Origin: Micropterix aruncella
Lineage: Eukaryota; Arthropoda; Insecta; Lepidoptera; Micropterigidae
Length of the DNA stretch: 64,000 nt
Assembly (NCBI GenBank): GCA_944548615.1
Contig: OX155980.1
Coordinates: forward strand, 43,932,948 to 43,996,947
Direction of reading: 5' to 3'
The position numbers and the translations under genes were made by a program. The notes under the pieces are model-generated. The model ran no database searches, had not been told where the DNA came from, and saw only the letters and a list, made by a program, of their open reading frames with translations. This document shows, in pieces, positions 1 to 12,115 of the stretch. The first letter of the stretch is position 1; the number at the start of each line of letters is the position of its first letter.

Positions 1-999
1 ACTAAATTTACGCAATATATACTTTCTAAACCAGCTAAATATGGCATAAAGATTTTCTGGGCTTGTGATGCATTGAACACTTACCCGTTACATGGTCAGC
101 TTTATACTGGACAACCAACAGATGGCCCTCAACAAGTAAACCTTTGGTGAACGTAAAGTATTGGATCAAGTCAGCCTGTATAAAGGCTCAGGAAGAAATG
201 TCACCACAGATAACTTCTTCACAACTATGGAACTAGCTTGAGTATAGAACTCCTGGAATATGACAATAGTCGGTACAGTGAGAAAAAACAAAAGGTTCCT
301 GCCAAGCAACATGCAGCCTGCCAAAGAAAGGCCTGTAAAATCGAGCAATTTTTCTTATAATGATGATGCAACAGTCTGTTCCTATGTGCCAAAGAAAAAC
401 AAATCTGTCGTACTTCTATCATCTATGCATATGATGAGAGAAGTAGTAGAATCAGAAGCTGCCAAGCCAGAGATAATAAAATATTACAACAAGACGGAGG
501 TGGAGTCGACATTATGGATAAAATGTTGACAGAGTACACAGTTAAACGAAAAACATTGCGTTGACCTCTATCATTATTCTATAATATGACTGACGTCACT
601 GGGTTAGCATCCTACATCATCTATAGAGAACACAACCCACGGCTCAAGCCACATTATCAACGAATAAAGTTCCTGAAAGATCTTGCCAATCAGCTATGTA
701 TGCCTGCAATTGAAACTCGGAGTACAAACCGAATGATAATGAGAAATCATTTCCTTCAAAGTGCAGTAGAAATGGTGCTTGTACGACGCATTGTGGTAAT
801 ACCAGAAGCAACTTCCGGCTTTCGAATACCTCATGGTAGACGTAGAATATCCCCTGTCGTTGGTAGTTACTATGTCTGCCAAGAGCTAAAGAAGAAACAA
901 CGTAAGACTAGAAAGTCCTGTGGGGTTTGCGTAAAACCAGTTTGCGATGAACATTCATTGGCGAAGACAACTTGTATTACTTGTGAAGAAAATCAGTAA
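1..999 (+). pseudogene. piggyBac transposase, C-terminal two thirds, frameshifted
   Basis: In the family this enzyme excises the element hairpin-first and inserts it at TTAA using three catalytic aspartates. Residues 1-150 of the window read KPAKYGIKIFWACDALNTY, the region of the first aspartate. A second block in another frame (about 157-240) has NVTTDNFFTTMELA, matching the second aspartate region. A third block (260-529) begins with MTIVGTVRKNKR and leads into GVDIMDKM, the third aspartate region, again across a frame change near 510. The last block (586-999) runs YNMTDVTGLASYIIY and ends in a cysteine/histidine cluster (SCGVCVKPVCDEHS, then CITC), the C-terminal cross-brace zinc finger typical of the family. 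At least three frame breaks or stops (near 149, 238 and 520-580) make it a pseudogene. The N-terminus is outside the window. Confidence 0.88.
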
Positions 1000-1128
1000 C
1001 AGAAAAAACTAATTTTTCTTTATAATATTATAGTAAATGTGTTTCACTTTTCTATAAAAATATAACCTTATCAATTTAAAAAAATCTTGTTCTTTTTTTA
1101 CATATTATGTTCATACAAAATGAATGAA

Positions 1129-1351
1129 GGTACAATTGTACCTATGCCGCCTTTTGTGTCTGCAAAAAGAAAACGACCCCTTATTTTGGAAAGGGGTGAA
1201 GATATTATTCTGAAATTTGGTATATATAGTTAGGGCCAAAAACGTAGAGATGTCATAAAATGTCAGCACTCTAAGACTTCTAGGAAAAAAGTTATGAAAA
1301 TTTAAAAACGGAAAAGTTACAATTGTACCTAGGCCGCCTGACGAGGGTTAA
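1129..1351 (+). repeat. piggyBac right terminus with repeated palindromic motif
   Basis: The palindrome GGTACAATTGTACC at 1129-1142, followed by TATGCCGCC, recurs almost unchanged at 1316-1338 as GTTACAATTGTACC followed by TAGGCCGCC. The second copy lies just inside the terminal CTGACGAGGG and TTAA. Spaced subterminal repeats like this commonly act as transposase-binding sites; that role is inferred here. Confidence 0.6.
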
Positions 1352-2685
1352 TACCAAAATTACCGTAAAAAATAATTTGCATCGTCATTAAAATATTTCA
1401 TCGAGATATAATTTATTTTAATATTTGCAAATCTGTATACAGATAAATAACTGCGTTGGCGTAATGCCTTGCAAATTTATTTAACGACACATAGTTATAT
1501 TGATAATATTGACCATTTGCGAAGTTTTACATGAAACAACAACAAATAATGAGGCAAATGATGAACTACGGTAGCAGATACGATTTTTCAAATTACAATC
1601 AAATATGACATATTTTTGCAAAAAAGAGGTTTTATGAACTTTCAAGTTTAAAGAAATTCAGTGTTTAGCTTTTAGGTAGTTTTAGCAAAATTGGTTAGTT
1701 AGATAGGCTCTCGGGTCCTGCTTAGATTTCAGCGATGAAGCGGCATGAAACTGAAAGTTATGAAAGTAATAATTTCATCAGCCATAAAACTAAAAGTAGC
1801 TAAAGCAGGATTGGAGTGGTTAATTTCATGATGGTGTACTCTTCAGGTAGACTGTTTTCAGGGGTGAAACTTCACAGTACCTAATAAAAAGGTCTGAGTC
1901 TTGACGTGCGAGTGTCCTAATATTTCCCCGAAATATCCGCACTGGCATCCACTTATCAGGTAACGCATAAGATGCGGAGCTCAAAAAAATGGCTTTTGAG
2001 TATACAAATTTTAATACTTCATCACCAACCACATAGCTGATAATTTCACATTGTAGCCAACTATTAGGCTTACTTTTTGTAAAATGGTAACCCATCAATA
2101 TAGACGACGCTATGGATGCACTTTGACCCAGTGTCACGCCGAGGAAATCTTAAGTAGCATTTCCTCGCGTGGAAACGCCGTGGAAACATATTTCGATTTA
2201 CTCGATATAAATCGATACGAGAATAGGTTAAATCGATACGTCAAATATCTTGACAGCTGACAGCTCTTTTTTCTTTTTGTAAAGCCAAAAAGAACCAGCA
2301 TTTTCCGCCAAATTGCTGATCGCGTAAATATAAATCTGAAATTGTATTTGATAATTACGTTTAAGGAAATAAAACAAATAAAATTATTATTAACAGAGAA
2401 AATTATAATTTAATACGCTAGTAAAACCGAAATAAATCTAGGAACTATTCCACACATTTCAGTAAATTCGTATTTTTATTGGACTCAAATCATCTATGGT
2501 TTGATAATTTCGAGCTAGATAAAAGCGGCCGATACGGACCCGCCATTTCACTTTTTGGGCATTTACGCCGATCAGCAAGTCGACCCTTGGCAAGTTTTGG
2601 ACCCCTAATTCTCTTCAGTAAGTCGTTTAATTATAATATTCAGGATTGCCGTGATGGTTTCCGATAAGTGCACGTAGCTTTATGG
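1352..2685. other. AT-rich sequence without a recognised gene
   Basis: No known domain was recognised. A 103-codon open frame on the minus strand (2137-1826) contains SYVVGDEVLKFVYSKAIFLS but matches nothing I know and has no neighbouring exon I can join to it. Around 2192-2245 there is a run of repeated ATCGATA/TCGATA motifs. CAGCTGACAGCT occurs near 2256. The stretch is probably old intergenic or repeat-derived DNA. Confidence 0.5.
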
Positions 2686-3470
2686 GAGTTCGCATCGCGT
2701 TTGCCTTTTGGAATGAGGAAACGCGTCACGAGCACGCGCCCGCTAGAGGTTGGAAAAACGGCGACCCGCGCTAATCCTTTCCTACTTACCGGCAAAAAGG
2801 GAGTTTTCCGTTAGGGGCGAAGCTAATGCGTGGCGTTTCTGTGGTTTTTCAGGGGTCCTTAAGGGATACGATTTTATTCGCCAAGAATGCACCTGTAACA
2901 TCGTGCGGTCGGCGTAAAGGGTCGAAACGTGCATAAATCCCCCGCGCTCACCTCTTCTCCGGACTCCTCGCGTGCGCGCGACTCCTAGATGAGCACGTGC
3001 GCGACCGGCGCTATAGCCCTGGCCGGTTGAGGCCGCGGTTCCGACGAGGACGTCCGTCGCCCGTCCGCCTTGGAACCTGCCCTCCACCGCAGGGCGCGCC
3101 GCCCGTATCGTCGGATCACTCGGGCGAGATTTTCCTCGCCACCGGCCACGCGTGACAGCGACCGTTCACCTTCGTCGAGGGCGCTCCAGGAGTTGAGCGT
3201 CCCATCGCCCGCTCCAGCTGCTGTGCCCGCCCCGGGCGCTTGTTGACGACCGCTTCACCGCGTGCGCCCGTCTACCTGCCGTATGAAAGAATCCCTGCTC
3301 CGCTCTCCGGCAGCAGCTTCCAGCGCCTCTTCAGTGGTCGACTTCGAGGCAGTCCGTGCCCGACCCCCGCAAGACGTTCATCGTGTCGGCTAAGCCGCGG
3401 AATCTCCCAGATAATCGACTTTTGCCTATCCGTCCTCGGAACCTTAGACGGCTATATATACCTTGGTTTG
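2686..3470. promoter_or_regulatory. CpG-rich block, possible host promoter or first exon
   Basis: This roughly 800-bp block is strongly GC- and CpG-rich (many CGCG, GCGC and CCGCCG runs), while its surroundings are AT-rich. It has no transposon protein and no terminal repeats that I can see. Inside it, an ATG at 3283 opens a 36-codon frame (MKESLLRSPAAASSASSVVD and onward, stop at 3391) whose composition resembles an insect regulatory-protein N-terminus, but no convincing splice donor follows. Other frames through the block are open mainly because GC-rich DNA has few stop codons. I infer a possible promoter or 5' exon of a gene lying outside the window; a GC-rich repeat is the alternative. 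Confidence 0.3.
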
Positions 3471-6400
3471 ATGGGTTAGGCTGTTTCAGGGAAGTTACAG
3501 ATGTATTAATAAATTCTAGGGTTTGTGTGAGTTTTTGTTAGTGTCTTCTAGGAGCATCCCAATTTCTCTCTCAATATCCAAAATATCTAATATAACGATT
3601 GCGTTTCCTTTAACTGCCCGCAACCTGAAAATATCCTTATTATTTCGCGGATTTTAATCCGCTTCTCCGGGTGTCTGTGGTGTTGTGTTTCGTAATCTCG
3701 GCATGTCGCACAAAAACCGCAAAATCTTATCGCAATAAATCGGCCTCTGATGCAGGAATCTTATTACGATAAGAGGCTTCTTCAACGCCGCCTATGATGT
3801 TTTCCAGGTACAAACGATTCGGTGTCGGTACAAAATCTATCGACATCATGCCGTGTCGTCAAACATAAATAGCAATCAGTTAAAATGCGAAGCAATACCT
3901 GTGATGTCGAGCGCAATTCAGTTCTCCGTCATTTCTCTCCCGCGTATAATTGCAATTTATTTTTCATTCCTTGCATTTGCCGACCATAATGGAAAACGAA
4001 GCACATTTTAAATTAATGTATTCTACAATTTACAGATAACATAAAACGTTGACCACTGTTTGACCACAAAAGAGAAAATTGGACCACAGCGAATAAACGT
4101 GGAAACTTAAATCAAAATGTATATACCTACTTAACCCCTCAGGCCCTATTGTGGATATTGCGCAGGATAATCGATGTTAAAAATATGCCTTATTAAATAT
4201 CTACCATTTTTATTAAAATCGTTATCCTATTTTTCTTATTATAACAAATTGATTCCACGGGGAAGCACATGGCACGAGGAACAAAACCCATTACCTCCAA
4301 CCGTGCCCTACTAAGTACGGCTAAGTTCCAGGCGACTAGTCTCTACACATGGCTCAATTATTTTAATAAATCGCCTGACAAATTAAAGGCGACTAAAACA
4401 TTGATATTTTTAAGAGATCCATCCGGGTGTATCTGCATTCGACGTGTATCCGTCATTTTAAAATACTTTGAAACAATACTGTAGTTACCAATGTAATTTA
4501 ATGAGCTATAATGTGTACTTGTAATTTAATTTACTAAATGAAATTTATAATTGTCACTTGTTATATTATAGTTTTTTCTTTACTTAAAATAATTTTGTAG
4601 TAATGTACAAGCAGTCTTCTAAATTGAGTAAAAACAATTAAATTAATTTACTATACTTCGTCATTCCTACATAATTTTGAAGTTGCAATGGAAATAAATA
4701 AACAGCATTCCCTGTATTCTTTGATAAAATTAGCTTCGTATGAATGGTAACAGTGATGTCGAAAAATACGATGTATGTTTATAGTAAAATAAATGTTTTT
4801 TAAACCTACTAAGAGAAATGATGATGCACAATGTAACTGAATTAAATAATTTCATGAATGATTGGTCAACTATATCCCACTGGGACTCACATATGCGATT
4901 TCCTATCCTAAATGCTATTATATTATATGTAGGTGTCTACCGTAATCTCCTTTTTTACCATAATCTTAGTCTAGTTTACCATAATCTCCACAATTTAGGT
5001 GTGTCTGATTTTATTTTAAATAACTGACTGATTTTATTTTGTGTCTAAATTGAGTAAACGTTTTGCATGGCAAAAGAGCATTAGATACGTGGTAGGGTTA
5101 TCATAACAAAGCCATAATTTAATACATTAAGTCATTAGATGGCAGAAGACAAAGTGAGCTGTGAAATGTGCAGTACTGTGTAAAGCAATTCCTTTGATTT
5201 AAATATTTCTATTTTTTTCTCAAAGTTTTCTTCTCGATTTGATTGATCACACTCTACATTTCTTAACATAGATGTTAACATCATTTGAGCTATAGAAACC
5301 TAGATAATCGAAAAAAAAAACAATTTTGGTGACTTTTGACCTTGAATAACTTTCGACGCAGACACGAGATTTTATAAGACTTTTGAGAAAACTTATAGAA
5401 CGCCGAAATAAAGGTGTAGGTATACAAGTTTCCAGCTTATTATCTCTTATTCCGAGATTTACCTCCTTTTTTAGCTAAAGTGACTGCACTATAATGTCCA
5501 AGGCAACGAGCAACTTTTTTGAGTCCAAATTGTAAATTAGTTTCTTATCGACGGATTCGCTCAAAAACTTTTTTTAAATTAATGCAATAATTTATGATGC
5601 TAATTTAAAAAAACAAAACATAAAACTAAATTTCTTCAGATATTGTCGTTCCCAGGTATTATGTCACCTTAATTGATGAAAGGTTTATTCCAGACTGGTG
5701 TGCGGGCGAGCTTGTTCAAACCCGCTCGCGTTTGCAACGACGATTATTCGTAAATTGATATTACAATCGAATCTGGCTCAAAATTATTTCGCTCTGGTGG
5801 CAATACCGTACACGTTAAATTACTTTCATGCGGGCAAAACGAATTATACCGTGAGACTAAGTGGAATAGAAAGTTCAATACTATCATTGTTTAAAGTTCT
5901 CGATAGTACACATTTGCGTTAACTTTTGTGCCAACCCGCACAAGCTGCAATCGATAACACTGACACAGAACTACATATTCGAAAATAACTGGATTTTTCA
6001 ACTTTTTTTATGATTGTTCACACGAAATATTCAAGCAATAACAAACAACAGGAAAGCAAATATACAACTGATTTTGAAAATGAATATAATTTCATATTTA
6101 TTTGAATTCCTAATCCCAACTCAAACAGAGATTTTCAAAGTTCAACGTGGCTTACGTAAAAAAAACGGCAAAAACATGCCTCTAATTATTATTGTGTGCA
6201 ATTCCAAACATGGCTTGCAAGCAGAGGAATTACTGAGAGAAATTTCGTGATGTTGTTTTTCGAATAGCGGAATTTATTTGTAAGCTGCTGCAAATGTAGG
6301 AATTAAACCTCTTGGCTGCAATTATAAAATTGGAGGAAGTATTTATTCACTTTGATGAAAATGCTCGAGAGAACACTACTGCAGCGTGCTAGTCCGCCAG

Positions 6401-7235
6401 TTGCTATTCCGTTCGTTATGCTTTGTACTTTGTAATTTCTCCTTTGCGTCGCAATATTACACGATAAAATACTTAAAAGGTAAATAGGGAGAAAGAATAT
6501 ATAAACATGAAAGTTGTATGATTTTTTTTCTCCATGAAAAGTTGTATGTATTAATGATCTGAGATATGTATGAGTATTAATGATATGTATAATGATCTTA
6601 AGACGTATTAATGATCTGGTCTCGTAGTCGTTGCTATCACAGGCGGACGCCTATCTATTTAGGGATTGTCCCTAATCACTAGTTTAGGGGTAGCTTCTGT
6701 TTTCGGGAGGTGTCAATCAGTACGGGCGAACCCACCGCTCCAGGAAGTTATACCATTCTGTTTCCTACAGAGTGATCGCAAAGACTTGATGGAAAATACA
6801 ATTAACAGTCAAACTACGCCCTTCCCGATGCCTTACCGCTAAACAGCCCGTAGAAGCCAGATGCCTTATTACTGGGTGGCACTTCCCAGTGCAAGTGCTA
6901 CACAGCGTTTTTCCTCTCGCCCTTTTACAGATTGAAGGTCGCTTGTGCGACCTCTACCAGTTTTATGATTTCAGTTGGGAGCGATATTGTGGTCAACCTC
7001 CTTACATTTATTTGTACCTAAAAGAGGAATTCTTTATGCAGGACGGCCAGTGTTTTTTGTATGTAATATTTGAAAATGATTTTTTTAGTATTTTTCTAAG
7101 AAATCAGGCAATTTGGATTAATAATATCCCTAATTGCAGCGCTAATTTATATATTTGAAACGAGATTTTTTTCCTGTAACAGCCATATTAAAGAACGGCT
7201 GGAGGTAAAAATTTGATTGAGGTGTCTAAAAAAAG
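3471..7235. other. AT-rich stretch, no recognised gene
   Basis: No domain was recognised on either strand. A lone TTAACCCCTCAGGCC at 4131-4145 resembles the end of a TTAA-flanked element but has no visible partner. An open frame at 5698-5922 (74 codons) and one at 6014-6250 (78 codons) have no recognised family. Near 6540-6620 the phrase GTATTAATGATCT repeats. The segment 6620-6960 is less AT-rich than its surroundings and may be a repeat fragment, but I could not identify it. Confidence 0.5.
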
Positions 7236-7335
7236 CTCTAGGTCTGTAGATGTCTCATCAAAAAAGAAGAATAAAAAGTCGTTCAATAAAAAAAACCCGC
7301 GGTCTGTAGATATGTCATCAAAAGAGAAAATTTAA
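7236..7335 (+). repeat. short tandem duplication
   Basis: The phrase GGTCTGTAGATGTCTCATCA near 7240 recurs near 7302 as GGTCTGTAGATATGTCATCA, each followed by an A-rich segment, giving a repeat period of about 62 bp. Confidence 0.6.
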
Positions 7336-9492
7336 AAAAATCATCGGAAGAAAAAAAAATGATAGTGCCATCTGCTGGATATCCGCGCGGAGGGGAGGGG
7401 AGGCGGAAGGAGGGTGGAAAGGACGTGAAGAGCAGGGCGAGAGAAGTGGGTAGTGTAGAGATTTATTTTATTTTTATCTTTATATAATTTGTAAGATGTA
7501 AGATGACAATATATCGCAATGATCATGATCGGCCCCACTTTGGGTAAGCCATTTGTAGCGTATTTTTTTATTTTGTATTAATAGTATTATATTATATATT
7601 ACTTATATATTATTATATATATTACTTATATATTATTAATTTGTAGCGTAATTTTTTACTACTTCTTTATTATATAATAGAGATTATTTATTTTATTTGT
7701 ATTTATTTAAACGTGCGCGCGATGTGTCATCAGCGATAAGCGCTCGATGAAGAAGATAAATTTGAAAGGAGAAGTGACTAAAAGAAGAGGAAAATACTAA
7801 TATATGTATAAAGATATTCAAAGTATGCAGAGAATTGAGATTTCAAGTGAATAGCCCTGTTTTCTCTTGTACGAGCTCCTTCATATATGAAATTCTCCTA
7901 TCCTGACTAAAATGTATTCTCCAAAAGAAGAAGAAGAATAATAATGAGTATTCTATGTGTCTAGACCAATTTGTTAGGTCCTTATGCACTTGGTTTTAGA
8001 TAGTTTGAATCAATTTGAGGTTTATAAGTTAGGATCGGCTGATAACATACACTTTTAAGATCTCGTCTCGATAAAAAATATTGATTTTTGATGTTCTATG
8101 ACACAATTCCTATATAGTGTATTATCAAAGGTGTTCTATAGTTAAAGACTTCCAGATCAAGGTATGCTAATAGGTTTAAGTCACTTTTCCAATATCGTAT
8201 GATGATTGCTCCAATCAGCTGGGGTTTTTCTTATAATGTACTTATAAGTACGCTATTGCTCATTATTGAATATCTGACATCGTTTGATTTGTTGCTGCAC
8301 TATTTATCACACTGACGGAGGCTACAGTCTTCTGTCAGTGCGTCGTGAACTCAGGAGTTATTTTTCTTATATAAATATTGGACCACGAGATAAATTTAAA
8401 ATAAAGGCGCCAATCTCGCTTATTCCATTACTGCGTTCGTTCATCCGTTAGCTCGATATCTGATCTATCGCATCGATTTCTAATTATAATTTAGCTCAGT
8501 CTATTTTTATATTCAGGTGTGGTATCCTTTGATTGAAAAAATATGAACACTTTTTCCGGCAAAATATTCGATATATTGTAAAATAAATTTTTTAGTTTAT
8601 ACAGGTTCATGTACATATATGACTCTTTTTGTAGCTTTGCAATATACTTAACTAGTTTAAAATAACATGGTAATATAACAATACGCAATCATAGCACAAA
8701 AAAACAACTTATCATAACCTATATTACTTGGTATGTCAAATCAATTACGACATACGTATATACATTTTTTTCTAAGTTTATCGCTACGCTGGTTCACGGA
8801 CTTTGTCTCATGTGAAACCAGGCAGTTTCAAGTAACTCAATCAATGAGGCTTCGTCGTTTATTGACGGCCTGCAGTCACAATCAAGTACTGGCCTTCTAA
8901 AAAGGTTCACGCTAACCAATTTGGTAGCGGACAGTACGACAAGCAAGATGGTATAAGCTTTCTATTTCAATTGTCGCGCGAAACAGTATAAGACGCATAG
9001 ATCTTATTCATAATTATAACAACATACATATTTGCATAAAATATTAAAAAATTATCAACAATAACAAGTTTTATAGTATTGCCAGCTTCGGCGGTTATAA
9101 CGCACGGATATAACGCAATTATAGTAATTTTAACAATCTTACTTCGTTTTATGCTGCCATCCAATCCATTACCACATACCTTACACTAACTTAACACCTT
9201 TATACAACTTCTTAACAACTAAACACATAACAGCAACAAAACTGTCTTTTTTCAAATTGACAGCTGCATCGTAGTGATGTCGGCCGTCTATTACGATTGT
9301 TTCACCCCGTTCTGTCGAAAGATGAAGTTGTCTTCGTGATTCGAATCTATTGCGAATGTCTGTCTTGATAATATTTATTGTTATCTCCTCGTGAAGGTTT
9401 ATTTAAAAGGAATGTCTTTTTTTATTTTTCTTCTATGATGCTACTCTTTACTTCTGCCATTGATTTTATGCTTCCGCGTACATTATATGTTT
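7336..9492. other. AT-rich stretch, no recognised gene
   Basis: Contents that can be named are a G/A-rich patch at 7389-7450, a TTATATATTACTTATATATTA duplication at 7580-7640 flanked by two copies of TTTGTAGCGTA (about 7552 and 7640), and a small CACTGAC/GTCAGTG stem at 8311-8341. The open frames here (about 65 codons) have no recognisable domain. Confidence 0.5.
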
Positions 9493-11181
9493 CCCCGCCA
9501 AAATTTAATGTATGTGGCGTCGCTATATAGAGGGTTTTTTACTGTTTTTAAGTTGATCTCTCGTCGAATTTTTAGCACTGATTAATATTCTTTGCTTTCC
9601 CGCCAAAAAATTTAATGTATGTGGCGTCGCTGTATAGATGGGTTTTTACTGTTTTTAACCCGCTGAGCACGTAACATCCATTTGGGGACATGTATGGCGG
9701 CCGCCTACAATCCGAAACATCCGATTTTGGATATAGCGCTCGGCTCTTACGAAAATGTCGTTTAAATTTCGAAATGCGATTGTATATTCTATCGAATGAT
9801 GCCATAATATAGCCAAATATGCAACACTATGAAATTGCTCGATTGCCGCATGCGATGTTAGAAATATGAATTACTACATCCCTTACAAAATCGATGACCT
9901 CATTTCTGACGACAGTCGCGAACTGCCCATTCGCCGCGGCGTATAATTCCGCGACGTGTTGTGTTGTGAATTGTTTTGTGTATATAAGTGCAGTGCATAC
10001 CGGATAAAAGTAAGTAATTTCCATTTTTAAGTAGTTTAGGCCTTAGGATTAAACAATTTACACAGCCCATTTGCTGTTTTTCACGAATTTTCGAAGAAAA
10101 CACATTGGCAAAACCAAACGGCGAGCGAAATATGGCCGTATTTATTTTGTAATGTTTGTGAAATATTCCGTTATATCGCGAAACATGACGTAATGTCGCT
10201 TTAATTTACTAATAAAATAGGTATTGCTTCATTTACATCCTAAGTTATCACATAATTAGGCGTATTTTGAACATTATATGTTGTTTTCTAATATGGCTCG
10301 CGAAAATGAAACTTGTTTTGATAATTACTATGAGGGAAAAAAGTGCGATTTTCCGTAGTTTTTCGATGAAATGTGACTCTTTGGAGTATAGTAATTAGTT
10401 ATTAGACATATAATAAGTCTATGATAAGACAATATAATTGAAAAAATCTAACGAATTTTATATTATGGGCATTCAAAGTTTATTATTAGGTTCGGAAGTC
10501 GGAAACTCTCAAAACTTTAGATTTTTCTATAATATCAGACAAAGCTCAAAGTTCTGGTGTGATTTCTAAGAAGAAGTGATGTAGTAATAAAGTTATTTTG
10601 AAAGAATTTCATATAAAAAAATACCATAAGTAGTCACAAATTAAAAATTAAAAAAATTTTTTTTTACGAGAATACATACAATTTTTCTTGGCTGAATAAA
10701 TAAATATTTTTTCCGTATTTTTGTATGCAAATAAGTAAAAAAAAAATATCGTTTTGGTAAAGCATTTAATAAAGAACATAACTGTATTTACAATTTTTGA
10801 TATTTACAAAAACTGTATTTACAAAAAAATCGAAATGATTTTATAGGCGAGTTTTTTCAGTTTGCCAATTTTGTAATATTTATTCATTATTATCTTAATT
10901 GTTTTACGAGATAAGGTTATAATGTTTTATATGTCAAATTTCAATGCGATCATTTTTCTATTTATATTTTTTTAATCCGATTAGTGGTTTATAAGTTATG
11001 ATCGTTTTTCTTAAGGCCGTTGACTCGCGTCGATTTTTTGCGCGAATATGTCGCGCGCAAAAGTGATGTTTTTGGGCGCGGTGAGTTTTTACCTCGCAAC
11101 GTGAGGGGTTAAGTCGATCTCTCGTCGAATTTTAGCACTGCTTAATTTTGTTTGCTTTCCTGCCAAAAATTTGATGTACCG
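9493..11181 (+). repeat. ~105-bp tandem repeat split by TTAA-M copy A
   Basis: A unit beginning CCCGCCAAAATTTAATGTATG at about 9494, and containing GTGGCGTCGCT and TTGATCTCTCGTCGAA, starts again at about 9599. The second unit is cut at its TTAA (9655-9658) and resumes after 11112 with GTCGATCTCTCGTCGAA. It then runs into the start of a third unit (CTGCCAAAAATTTGATGTA at about 11160). The units therefore form a tandem array that predates the inserted element. Confidence 0.8.
9655..11112 (+). mobile_element. TTAA-M copy A: non-autonomous piggyBac-like element
   Basis: A 1450-bp element begins CCCGCTGAGCACG right after TTAA (9655-9658) and ends ACGTGAGGGG right before TTAA (11109-11112). Copies B (34616-36063) and C (39649-41054, reversed) share the same body. 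It contains no transposase-like protein. A 67-codon minus frame (10103-9900) is conserved in copy B but is broken in copy C, so it is probably not a gene. A TATATAAG at about 9980 could be a leftover promoter. TTAA duplications and CCC/GGG termini point to mobilisation by a piggyBac-type enzyme supplied from elsewhere. Confidence 0.88.
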
Positions 11182-11866
11182 CTTCTAATAAAACAAATAT
11201 GTGTTAAAAAAAACTTCACTTTGATTCTACATGGTTTTTATGGGAATGTTGGACAGCACTTCTGCCAACATTCCCTCGTTTTAACTTGAACTTTTACATT
11301 TTCCGGCACTTTTTCGACGTTTGGGTAACTAGGTTATTACTTGGTGGTTCTCCTGGTAGACTGAATTGATTTCGGCACCGCTCATCGCCTTTTTATACCC
11401 TTCAAAATACGGCAATTTCTACATTTTTAGATGTGCTTTTTAACCCCCTCCTATGAAAATAACGCGGCCATCATGCTTTTTCTTTCTGGTTACCAACTAT
11501 CTTTTTTTCACATTGGGGTTCCGTATCATTTCGTGCACATCGAGCTATCTTTGCACTCTTATTTCTCTAATTCACTCATTTGAGCTGATTTCCTTATTTT
11601 TCCCGTATAATCTGTATCCCTGCATCTAATTTCTGCATATATATTAATTTTACGTTTCCTCCTCGCGGCGCTATGTGCTTCTAAAGGTACGTGTATATTT
11701 TTCCAAAAAGTATGTCTATTTCATTAATTATTATGGCTATTATTATTCATTTTTTTTCTACTATAACCTTATATGGTTTTTATAAAAAGTTATTCGGCGT
11801 TAGTAGGTTTTTCAGTGACCCAATTTGAAAATATTTTTCTACATCGAAATTCCTTATCCGTTTTCT
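11113..11866. other. T-rich intergenic sequence
   Basis: After the tail of the tandem repeat there is T-rich sequence with no recognised gene or element. Near 11241-11275 the phrase GAATGTTGG is followed by its near complement CCAACATTC, forming a small stem. Confidence 0.5.
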
Positions 11867-12115
11867 TTAACCCCTCAAATGTGAGGCGTCCCTTAAGGGA
11901 TGCCTTGGCAAAATGTATACAAAATGTATATAAATTTATATAAATGTAAATATAAATGTAAATGTGCGCCGCTTTATAGTAATCCGCTCTATAGTAATGC
12001 TATAGCTCTATAGTAAACCCCGCTCTATGTAAATGTAAATGTAAATGTAAATATAAATTTATAAACATTTTGCCGTAGGCAACCCGAGCTAATCGCCATT
12101 CATTTGAGGGGTTAA
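11867..12115. mobile_element. Small TTAA-flanked fold-back MITE
   Basis: The element starts TTAA then CCCCTCAAATGTGAGG and ends CATTTGAGGGG then TTAA (12112-12115), so both TTAA copies and an 11-bp perfect terminal inverted repeat (CCCCTCAAATG) are present. The fold-back continues inward: GGCAAAATGT near 11909 pairs with ACATTTTGCC near 12066. The centre carries repeated TGTAAA units and CTCTATAGTAA repeats. It has no coding capacity. Size, target site and ends fit a piggyBac-class MITE. Confidence 0.8.

Larger units (their letters stand above)
1..1351 (+). mobile_element. piggyBac-type transposon, right-hand part
   Basis: Three pieces of piggyBac transposase (1-999) are followed by about 350 bp of AT-rich 3' sequence and a terminus reading GACGAGGG next to TTAA (1348-1351). 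TTAA target sites and a GGG/CCC terminal triplet are hallmarks of this superfamily. The left end lies outside the window, so the left target copy and terminal repeat cannot be checked. The coding part is frameshifted, so this copy should not encode a working enzyme. Confidence 0.85.

Noticed and set aside
2782..3087. 101-codon minus-strand frame in the CpG-rich block
   Set aside because: GC-rich DNA has few stops, the composition is arginine/glycine-rich, and no family or splice context supports it.
3466..3480. TTAGG telomere-type repeat
   Set aside because: Only isolated TTAGG units occur, no array.
9900..10103. Conserved frame in TTAA-M copies A and B as a possible gene
   Set aside because: The conservation reflects overall near-identity of the two copies; copy C breaks the frame.
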